Shown in pieces: positions 35,988 through 45,518 of a stretch of 64,000 nucleotides of DNA. A program made the translations under genes and the position numbers. How positions within the stretch are numbered: position 1 is the first letter of the stretch; every line of letters starts with the position of its first letter. Origin of the DNA: Imbricaverruca yamaguchii (Eukaryota > Arthropoda > Thecostraca > Neoverrucidae); contig JAOTOL010001613.1 in the NCBI GenBank assembly GCA_034440575.1, positions 1,973,501 to 2,037,500 on the forward strand. Direction: 5' to 3'. The notes beneath the pieces were generated by a model that ran no database searches, was not told the origin of the DNA, and was given only the letters and a program-made list of their open reading frames with translations.

Positions 35988-36581
35988 CGGTTACCGGACA
36001 AATGTACGTACATCGAATGTACGTTTGTCATTTGACGTGAGCGCAGATGTAGTTATGCCAAATGTACGTAAGCGCAAATTTACGTATGACAAATTTCCGC
36101 AAATGTGTGTATGCGGAAATGTACGTGAGCGTGAATGTGAGTATGTTTGGAAATGTACGGAAAAGTACGTGACAGCAAATGTGCGTATGGCATATGCACC
36201 TAACCAAATGTGCTTAAACGCAATGGCACGTATGTCTAAATGTACGTACATTGGCTCATACTGCCATAAAGGAATCCTCTTGCATTCCTTTAAGTTTACG
36301 TACTTTTGTGCTTGCGCACTTTTGGGCCTTCGTACATTAGCGCTTACGTACTTTTGCTTTTACATACATTTGAACTGGCTTACATCTGCACATGTTTACT
36401 TATGCGTTTCGTACATTTGAGCATGATTACATTTACCATACGTTCATTTGCCATGCCTACGTCTCCGCTTACGTGCGATTGCAATGCGTATATCTGCGCT
36501 TACGTACATTTGCTTACGTACATTTGCGTACGTACATTTGCCATACGTAAACTTCCTGTGCGTACATTTGTCCGGTTACCG
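35988..36581. mobile_element. Foldback transposon with tandem-repeat inverted arms and 9-bp target duplication
   Basis: The element body is 35997-36572 (576 bp). It starts GACAAATGTACGT and ends ACGTACATTTGTC, exact complements. The flanks are the direct repeat CGGTTACCG (35988-35996 and 36573-36581), a 9-bp target duplication. The left arm consists of imperfect CAAATGTACGTAAGCG units; the right arm of the same units reversed. The switch lies at a perfect hairpin AAAGGAAT/ATTCCTTT (36268-36275/36284-36291), within about 5 bp of the midpoint. Long inverted repeats built from short tandem units plus 9-bp duplications are the hallmarks of Drosophila FB elements and some Mutator-like elements. 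No transposase is present. Confidence 0.87.
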
Positions 36582-36744
36582 ATAAAGGTACCATTACTAT
36601 CCACTTTCCTCGGTTCGTTTGATTCCTCGGAATAAACAACAACGGATAATATGTATGTGTATGTATATTCATGCACGAATAAACATACACGCATGCTGCT
36701 TTCCATACAACCATCGTTATCCTCTGCTTACTTCTTCTTTTTCC

Positions 36745-36835
36745 TTTTTCTCACTTCTCTCTCTCTCTCTATCTATCTCTCTTTCTCTCTCCCTCTCTCA
36801 TCTGCCCATCCCGCTCTTCTCCTTATCCTGTTCAA
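36745..36835. repeat. CT-rich low-complexity tract
   Basis: Interrupted CTCTCT runs with CATC and TTTC breaks. Ser/Leu-rich frames here are artefacts. Confidence 0.9.
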
Positions 36836-37408
36836 TTTACTTCCTATTACCCCTCCTACGTTTCTCCTCCTACCCCATATGTATATCTACATCGTCGCAA
36901 CAACTATGCTCCACTGCACAATTTATGTCTATCTTAAAACCCCAACCTTTTAGGATGAGTACAAATAAATGCATCCTTCCCAATAGCTTACAACTTAGAA
37001 GCTAGTTATAATATGTCCTATTTTGCAGCATCCAAGACCCAGGTTAACACCAAATGTATTGTATTGTTAACATCGCATAATGTATTGCTCAGATTCCGGC
37101 AAGTTGAATGTCGGGCCATTTTGGCAAGACTCGAGACAGTTAGTTTCTTATACTGCTGCACCCTTTTGTGGTTCTGAAAATCGAACAGGACTTTAGGATC
37201 GGTGGGGAAACGGACGCCCAACAGTGACGTCAGAATGTACGATGAGCTTCATAACTTCATTGAGGAACAAACCTACAACCCGGGAAGGAAAGCTTTCACT
37301 ACAAAATCCCACCCTTCTCTCTGTCTCTCAACGAGCTTTGCCGCCCGGAGGATACCTAATAGTGACCAGCCCGCTGCTCCGGGCCATTGCGGCCGGGAAA
37401 AGGAATGT
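36836..37408. other. Spacer between foldback element and R2 right arm
   Basis: No feature recognised. Confidence 0.4.
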
Positions 37409-37839
37409 GGCATGTGGTGTTGCATACCATGTGAACTAACAGCACGTGGCATGTCCTGCCATGTGGCCGTTGTTGGCGCCTGACCCGCGTATCATGTGGC
37501 CTTGATTGACACGTGACGTACAAAACATGCGGCCTCGCCTGACACCTGGCTTGCGAAACTTCCATTGCAAGATACCTGACTTATGTAACATTTGCCTCTT
37601 GCCTGATACCTAACATACGAAGCATGTGGCCTTGCCTGATACCTGACTTGAGAAACTGTTGTTGGCAAACACCTGACTTACGTAGCGACGGTCTTACGAA
37701 TTCCGTGGCCTTACCTGGTACCTGACTTATGTAACATGTGGCTTTCCAAACCATGCGACAACACCTGAATTGGTGTTTTGCGCGCACGAACATCATCTCA
37801 AGAACTGTATGTTTGAGGGAAACGAAGTACATGTGACAC
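37409..37839 (-). repeat. Inverted repeat R2, right arm
   Basis: 431 bp, reverse complement of 33760-34182. Together the arms enclose 3.2 kb, including the outer array and the foldback element. The few differences suggest recent copying or ongoing gene conversion. Confidence 0.93.
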
Positions 37840-38189
37840 TGGCTAACTTGGCGCCAATTACGTCCCACTCAGTTACCTCACTGCACGACGTGAAGTTGGC
37901 GATAACGTCGGAAATAGCAGACCGTGCCTGTGCCTATAAACTTCCCTGCCGGAAGAGTGGTGAAGGCCATGCCGGCCGGCGGTCCGAAGGTGCCGACTTT
38001 CCGCCGCGGCTGGACCATGCGTTATGCCTCGGACTACCCTTACTTATGTCGACACTGTCTTCCACACCGACTTCTTTGTCGCAATCGTAAGTGGACACCA
38101 ATGTCCTGAGGTAATGAAGGCTGACGACATTGATTTTTCTGGATTGATAAAGTTTAGTTGAAGTTCTTGTTAGCGAGATTTTACAGCAC

Positions 38190-38470
38190 AGAATCAGTGT
38201 CAATCAGAATAAAGATCAAGCTTGTTGACGGATCCGTAGCCCGCCTTCCAACCAGGAACTACCAGTCCTATGGTACAATTTTAGCCGAGAGTGTAACGTA
38301 CCCACATAGCGGGCGCGGCCGCCTGGCTCTCTTGTCTCATCAGATGACAGCTGGCCATCCCAGCCGGGGGCGTTAATAGTGAGCGCGTGGAGCGACTCGA
38401 ACCCACCGTGCCAAGACGGGGATACCTCTGCTGGCCAGGACCCTGTACACTGATCTAACCAGGCGCGAAT
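38190..38470 (-). mobile_element. tRNA-derived SINE, family 1 (copy 2)
   Basis: Read on the minus strand it follows the copy at 10421: CTGGTTAGATCAGTG (degraded A-box), GGGTTCGAGTCGCT (B-box, reverse of 38391-38404), CGCGCTCAC, CCCCCGGC and then ACGTTACACTCTCGGCTAA. It fades out near 38190-38210 in GATCTTTATT, matching GATCAAATTTATTTTATT of copy 1. It is more diverged than copy 1 and has no clear A-rich tail. Confidence 0.78.
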
Positions 38471-41250
38471 TTCTAACAACTGATGTTGTCACGATGCAAG
38501 AGGCACCGACATGCAGAACTAATCGGAATTGTTCGCATATAGAACGCCCCCAATGGATCCGGAGGAACAGTCAACGCACATACAACTGGGATGTATGCTG
38601 CAAATATATTCATAGGAGTCGCCAAGGGGAGAGAGCACCGGGGAATAATCCTCTCCGCACACCTCAAAACAATGCGGTTTAAACCCGGAGGCTTTTCGGT
38701 ATCCCGAGCACGAAGTAGAAGCGCGAAGTAAAATCAGGCGGAAAAGCACGAGCTGTCCCATCCCGCCAACTTCGAAAGTGTGGAGTCATCACTGAAGCCA
38801 TAACACAGCAGACGGTTTTCTTGACTACTTCGATGTATAATGTACTCCTCCGAGGTGAAGATAACACGACCTGCCACCGTGCAAGTACTGAATCAATACA
38901 TCGCATGCACCACCGTCTAGCCGGCCAGTCCCGGAAAACTAGCCGGCCTGATGTACGCTCGCTGTCACCACGCCATTAGCGGAAGCCGACAACACTGTTG
39001 CAATCGGAGTCGGAGTCGACGCGGTGTCGATAGCACTCCGATTTCGATGCCAGTTACGAGACAGCTGACGGCGGCGGCGGTGGCGACGGTGGCGGAGGGG
39101 GCGACGGCTGCGGGGGGGGGGGGCACTCGCACACCGTGCTGTGCTCACTGAACTCTACATGGCTTGACTGCACATTGGTCCAAAGGTCACCGGAGTAACG
39201 GCTCGGCAGCCATCTTGTGTTGTGCTGAAGGCAGTGATCACAGCGTTTGTCCATGGGAGTGGAGCTGTGGGAGGCTCGCAGAGTGGTGCATTTATTTCAC
39301 TTACGCATCATTTAACGTGTCATTTGATATTGTGTCAGTAAGCGTTTGCCAACCCATCCCGGTGTAGTTGGCGTCTACCTAAGGACAGCAGTAGTGTTTT
39401 AGAGCCACATGTTATACGTAAATTGATGTCCGTAAACATAGCAGAGCATTCCGCAGACCATTTCGCAGAGGATTCAGCAGATGATTATCATTACACCGAA
39501 CCCATAAGACTGTCGTGAAAACAGCACCACAAATATAACTCACCACGCTGGTTGTAATGGTGGTATACGTTTCCCCCATGTATAAATAAATGCGTACTCA
39601 TGCCTCTATATCATGCACACATAGAAACGTACACACGCCTGTGTCTCCTTCACACCCGTTCCTTTTGGCTTCTCCCTCCCTCTCTCTCCCTCCTTCTCTC
39701 TCCCTCCCTCTCTCTCTCTCCCTCCATCTCTCCCTCCCTCTCTCTCTATCCATCTCTTCCTCACTCTCTTTCTCCCTCCCACTCTCTCCCTCGCTCTTTC
39801 TCCCTCTTATTCTCTCTCTCTTCCTCCTTTTTTTCTCTCCCTCTCACTCTCTCTATCTCTCTTTCTCTCTCCCTCTCGCTCGTTATGTCACATGCACACT
39901 TACACATGGGGAAATCCATGGGCACAAATAGGGAAGCACACCATGGGGAGCCCATGTACATTTTCTGATTTTCTGATTTTCTGTCTTATTGTATGCTATC
40001 GCGACTCGTAAGCTGATGTGAATGTGTAGAAATTGTGTGCATCTTGATGTGGTCTTGATATGGACTTCATGCATGCTCCATGTATGCGTGCATTTTGCAG
40101 GTATGTAGATGTTTATGTAATAGGAGTAAGAAGACGGATTACGGTGTTTAGTCACGAGGCACACTTGACGTGTTTGTTGTGATTTTTGATATTACGAACT
40201 TGTTACTGCTGACTGCCCGTGCCCGAAAATCGTTCCTCCCCATGCCCGAAAGCCCTTGGCCACAATACATCCAATGTTAATTCGGATATATTTTCCGTTT
40301 TAAGTTAAGTAGAGCGTTACTTTACCGTTAAGCGTCATACGCAATGCTAATGTAGACATCGGGGATCTCCAGTAAAGAAACAAAACAGGTAGATTCCTGA
40401 TGTCATTCAATAACTCTGAAATTTGCGACAGCGTCAAGCGCGCCCTAATGCTCACTAGTGTGTGAGCGAAGAATATAGTTACAACTGACTCTGTTTCCGT
40501 AAAATAATATGCGAAATGCATTTATGAAAGTTAGCTTGCCTAACGGCCTCAATTGCATTGCCACTTGCAGCGATATAGTGCGCTAATGGTTACTTTGCAT
40601 ATTGTCTTTCGGAAATAGTTTGGGTCATGGATTCATGATATGGTGCGGCGCAGAACCATTCATTAAAGATCAATGGGCCCCAATTCCAAAGTTGCATGCA
40701 TATTTTCACATTTGAAACGATAGGCGATGTGCGTGGCATGACTTCCGTCACCATTGGAGTTGAGGCCGACAGGCTTCCTCGATATTGTTTGAGAAAATTA
40801 CACTAATGGCCGTTGAATGGAAATATTGAATTCACAACCGTTAATTTATCCTACCATTTTGGTATGGCAGAGCCGATGTTGCTTCGTATTGGTTAAGGTT
40901 GGAAGTTTTCTTTCGTTCGTGCCACCGCTCGGCGGCCCTACGGATCCTCTGGGTAGCAAATGCCGGCGATTGATCTGCATCGAGCCATGCCAGAACCTCA
41001 ATAATGTCTGAAAGCTCCATGCCAAAATGCAAAAAATGACAGGGTTAGATATCTACTCAAGTATTTCAGTATTATCAGAAGACAGCTGATTTTATGCTAG
41101 TATATTTGGTGTAGAACGTGCATACAATCAAAGGACATACAACATAATTTAACTATGTTCAATAGAACATTCAATTTAAACGAATGCAAGGTGAAAATTT
41201 TGGACACTAAACCTGGAATTGAATTGAAAATAAATGTCGAACGCATGCAT
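38471..41250. other. Intergenic, no supported gene
   Basis: It holds a GGC/GGT-rich tract ending in a G10 run (39068-39122) and a long CT-rich tract (about 39655-39892). The rest is unremarkable, with no domain on either strand. Confidence 0.4.
39655..39892. repeat. CT-rich low-complexity tract
   Basis: Interrupted CTCTCTCCCTCC over about 240 bp. Long Ser/Leu/Pro frames across it are artefacts. Confidence 0.93.
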
Positions 41251-41254
41251 GACA

Positions 41255-42715
41255 TTACGTAGGCACAAATATACGTAAGAGCAAATGTGTGTATTCGCAA
41301 AAGTACGTAGGGGTAAATGTACACATGCACAAATATACTCAAATGCAAATTAAAATATGTTTAAAAGTACTTACGCCAATTGCATGTAAGCGGAAATGTA
41401 CTTAAGTCCAAAGGTACGTAAGCGCAAATGCACGTATGAGGAAATGTACTCAAGCGCAAATGTATATAAAAGCATAAGTATGTAAGAGCAAATGTATGCA
41501 TGGACCGATGCACGTACATTTGCGCAAACGCAATTTCGCGTTTGCGTGCATTTAGTTAGTTGCATATGCCGTTTCTTTTTTGTACATTTACCATCCGTGC
41601 ATTTCTCGAATGTGTTGCTGTGCTCAAGCAGACATGTGCTTACATATACTTATTATGTTTATTTTCTACAGATGTACATTTGCGTCCGTACATTTGAAGC
41701 ACATACATTTGGTTGTGCACACTTGGTTGCGTACATCTGTCATACATACACTTGCATTTGTGCTAAGTAAATTTGCAGTTGCATACGTTTGCTCTGACGT
41801 ACTTTTGCGTTTATACACATTTGCGCTTAGGTGCCTTTTCACTCATATACATTTCCTATGAGTACTCATTTCTGTTTGCGTACATTTGCATTGGCACACA
41901 TTTGCTTTTACGTACTTTTCCATTTATGCGCATTTGTACTTACGTAAATTGGCTCATACTTACATTTGCGCTCACATACTTTTGTGTTTATGCACATTTG
42001 CGTTTCAATACATTTCTGCAGACCTACTTTTGTGATTATGTATATTTACGCATACGTACATTTGCATTGACATTTCTTGCGCTTGTATACATTTACCACT
42101 ACGTACATTTACGCATTTGTACATTTGTGTTTGCGTACATTTGCCCATATGTACACTTCAGCGCATATGCATTTGTGTGATGCACTTAGCGCTTACGTCC
42201 ATTTGTGCACACGTACATTTGCGCCGACATATTTTTCGCATAAGTACATTCGCGCTTACGTAAATTTGCGCAGACGTACATTTGCACATACGCACATTTG
42301 CATTTGCGTACCTTTGCGCTTGCACACATTTGTGCTTACCTACATTTCCGCGTACATACATTTCTGCATAGGTACATTCGCGCTCACATACATTTGCACT
42401 TAGGTACTTTTGTGCTTGCGCACTTTTGAGCTTACGTACTGTTCCGCATGCGTACAGGTACATTTGCTCTTACGTGCATTTGGTTATACGTACATATGCG
42501 TTTGCGTACATTTGCGCTTGGATTTGCTTGCCCACCTTTGCCACACTTTCACGTACATTCGCCATGTGTAGATTTTCAATGCGTACGTTTACCCTTTCGT
42601 ACATCTGCGCTTACGTACATCTGCCGTACGTATTTTTTTGACATGCGTACATTGCCTTACATACATTTCTTTACGTGCATTTGCTTGCGTAGATATGTCA
42701 CACGTACATTTGTCC
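41255..42715. repeat. Large two-orientation array of the TACGTACATTTGCGC motif
   Basis: From 41255 to about 41505 the units read GCAAATGTACGTAAGC. After a switch around 41515-41550, containing the inverted words GCAAACGC and GCGTTTGC, they read TACGTACATTTGCGCTT up to CACGTACATTTGTCCTAG (about 42699-42716). The left arm is about 250 bp and the right arm about 1.2 kb, so this is a lopsided relative of the foldback element at 35997. The right end ATTTGTCCTAGAATCG is the mirror image of GATTCTAGGACGAAT at 35612, linking the two arrays. No target duplication was found here. Confidence 0.88.
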
Positions 42716-42719
42716 TAGA

Positions 42720-43212
42720 ATCGTTTGCACAATTTAAGACCGAAATGCGTCAGGCAAACCAACAGAGAAGTTTGTCTCAGATCCGCATATATCGGACGCA
42801 TTGCGGGATTTGGAGAGCTGTTGTAAACAATGGATTCGCCTCAATAGTGATGCAAACGATGCGGGCTAGGAAGCAGATGAAACTAAGGCAAGGAAAGGCT
42901 CAGTCCAACTCGTCTTGTCTGCTGGTCACGGCGCGAAATGCAGCTGTAATCTGGCCCTCTGGGCGTTCCAAGGAAGCGAGGCGGCGCCGGTCCGTCTCCA
43001 CCTGTTGCTACAGCAAGTCAACCTTTTGCCGCTCTCGAGACAAGGCTTCCCTCTCGTCTGACCTCCATGCGGCCCATGATGCCCACGATCCGACTATCGA
43101 TGTCGTCGGGACGCAGACGTCGGGGCCTGCGACGCTCCGCTCGGAGGCCGACATCCACCGTGTCGTTTCCGGCGAGCCTGCCGCTCGGCTTTGCGTGCTG
43201 GTCAGCACGGCC
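42720..43212. other. Unassigned; weak coiled-coil-like frame on the minus strand
   Basis: A minus-strand reading of 43060-42900 gives SDEREALSRERQKVDLL, a stop, then QQVETDRRRLASLERPEGQ. The Glu/Arg-rich heptads would suit a retroelement gag-like coiled coil, but there is no confirming domain. The sequence is GC-rich. Confidence 0.25.
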
Positions 43213-43540
43213 GGTGTCGGCGGCGCTGGTGAAGCCAGCTCTACAGGCCTGGTGAGCTGTATGGCACCGTCGGCGGCGCTGGTGGAGCCGGCTCCTGGCC
43301 TGGTGAGCTGTATGGCACCGTCGGCGGCGCTGGTGAAGCCAGCTCTACAGGCCTGGTGAGCTGTATGGCACCGTCGGCGGCGCTGGTGAAGCCAGCTCTA
43401 CAGGCCTGGTGAGCTGTGTGGCACCGTCGGCGGCGCTGGTGAAGCCAGCTCTACAGGCCTGGTGAGCTGTATGGCACCGTCGGCGGCGCTGGTGAAGCCA
43501 CCTCCTGGCCTGGTGAGCTCTATGGCACCGTCGGCGGGAC
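43213..43540. repeat. 53-bp minisatellite, about six units
   Basis: GGTGAGCTGTATGGCACCGT recurs at 43251, 43302, 43355, 43408, 43461 and 43512. Units are 53 bp, except two of 51 bp that carry GCTCCTGGCC in place of GCTCTACAGGCC. Confidence 0.95.
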
Positions 43541-44590
43541 GACTTCAGCGACCTGGCGACGGGTCACCGCCTCCGGTCCCCCAATGCCCACACCACCCCC
43601 AGCACTCGAGTACCGGTCGGACAGTTTGGTGGAGAGAAGTGGCTCAAGAGTTGATACTGAACTAAGTCTCCTCAGGAGGATCTAAGGGAATTGCATGAGC
43701 AAAGTGGCGGACAAGACTGGGGTCACATTCGGCTAGCGCGTGAATATCGCGCCACTGCGCACATCAGTGTGTGGTAGCAATGCGGAATTAAATTGTCATT
43801 CGGTTGCTTCCATAGATCAATGCTTCAGCTTCTTGGCAATTGTCGACGACGTTTAATATTCGAAGGATATAATCAGAGGAATACTGTTCATGTGAAGGTG
43901 CTAGCACCCTTTTGAGGAACATTTTGGGACACTGGCCAACTATGTTTGAGATCTTGCAATGTATTTTTTTATAAATATTTCGTCAGAATGCCATTCAACT
44001 CGAGATCGTGTGGTGATTCATCACGACCTCGAGTTTCCATGACCTGGCTTGATCGGGTAGTCTGGGTGCCTCAGGGATGTTTCATCTCGGTTTGTTTATT
44101 CGAGATTGATCCACCGTTGCAAAATTATTTTGTAACTGCTGTCAATTTTAGCTTTGACACTGCATCACCCGATGCTGTTGTCCTGAAAAATATGCAAGTT
44201 GAAGCTATCGAGCAGGATGAGATATGCATCTGTATGCCGATAAAACATATATTTTTAGCAGCATATTAAAAGATAAATGAGATAAAATACCGGAAGATTC
44301 AAGGCTTGGTTTTGAACATGAAATACCTCATATTTCAAACTAAATTAATTAGCATACTTCCATACGGTATTAGGAGCTAAATAGCTGCTGATGGGATTCT
44401 TCTATTACTCCCTACTCAGGTGGCAAACTTTTACCGCCTAACTTTTCCCGGATGAGTTTAGCCAATTGAACATGTGCACGCAAAGCCTGTCGACAACATA
44501 ATAGTACGACAGCCGAAGTTCAACTCGCACCGTATGAGCATTAGGCAAGGTAATTGTCAGCAGTGGGGTATTGAAGGGGGTGGGAGAACT
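43541..44590. other. Mostly unassigned; possible RT fragment
   Basis: Apart from the weak RT-like frame below, I see nothing. Confidence 0.4.
43964..44130 (+). pseudogene. Possible LINE reverse-transcriptase fragment
   Basis: A short frame reads RVVWVPQGCFISVCLFEI around 44056-44109. This resembles the RT block GVPQG(S/C)VLSVxLF of LINE elements, and the residues before it could be the preceding block. No catalytic box follows. The assignment rests on about 18 residues. Confidence 0.3.
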
Positions 44591-45010
44591 GGGGGCAGTT
44601 GCCCCTCCCCCTGAGAGGTTATAGGCCCCAAATAATTGCTCCGGGGTTCGGAAAAATTGTGCCGAGCCCCCTAAGAGTCCAGCTAGAACCGCAAAACATC
44701 ACACCGAGACCCATGAAAATCACATTGCGGCCCCCAAAAAGTCCCGCAGGGGCCATGAAAATGCAGCAGTTTCCTCCGAAATAGTACATAGGCCCCTAAA
44801 AACCACCTTGAAGCCACCAAAAATCACTCCGGCCGCTTAAAATGACGTTGAGTCATTCAAAAAGTGGAACCGACCACCTGGAAATACTTCTGGGCCCCGA
44901 GGAAGTCGCATCGGGCCCCAACTGGAGTCTCGAGGCGGCAGCTGCAAAAAATCGCGCTGAGGAACCAGAACGTCAGGCCGGGGCCGTAAAAATGGCGCGT
45001 GGGGATTAAA
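44590..45010. repeat. Ancient 21-bp tandem repeat, strongly diverged
   Basis: GGCCCC or close variants followed by A-rich (CAAAAAATC-like) stretches recur at 44624, 44665, 44707, 44729, 44750, 44791, 44812, 44831, 44852, 44872, 44893 and 44914. The spacing is 19-22 bp or twice that. About 20 units are implied. Because 21 is three codons times seven, frames on both strands encode loose heptapeptide repeats. Confidence 0.75.
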
Positions 45011-45518
45011 GTTTAAGCCCAAACTGGCTCTTGTCGTATTGTGAGGCCAAAAGGATCGCTGTGTCGTGTGGTTTTTCGATTGGCTTGATATTGAAATAGT
45101 GGCTGCATAGTTGTGTCCTTCGGAATCTGTGGGTATGGATGTCCGAGTCCTTGAGAAGACTAGCTATGGATGTGCTACTGATGGTTCATGTGACAGCTCT
45201 GATGCAGATGTTCTGAATGACTTCTAATTGTGTGGTTAGTGTCGGTGAAATTGTAGGAGGGATGATGCTGCTGTGTTATAGGATTTGTCGTACTATTGCA
45301 TTTTAGAGTCTGCAGTGTTTTTGTTTCAACCCAGTCGATGCCTGCTGCAGTAGGTTTATGCACTTTCCACACATCTTTGGGACGTTGATGATATGTGTGT
45401 TGAAGCAAAGGTTCTGATCCAAATGTATCCCTAGGAACTTGGGAAGCGAAGGAATGCTGCGCTCGTGTAGCGTAGACGACTACATATGACTATTGCTATT
45501 CTTTGCGGAGAAGTGCGG
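45011..45518. other. Flank of the large minisatellite
   Basis: No feature recognised. Confidence 0.4.

Noticed and set aside
35497..36635. Tyr/Thr/Cys-rich peptides (ICAYVHLRLRTF-like) as a secreted repeat protein
   Set aside because: They are translations of the TACGTACATTTGCGC array. They occur in several frames and follow the array orientation, not gene logic.
42448..43359. 303-codon plus-strand gene
   Set aside because: It starts in the TACGTACATTTG array and ends in the 53-bp minisatellite. No domain is present.
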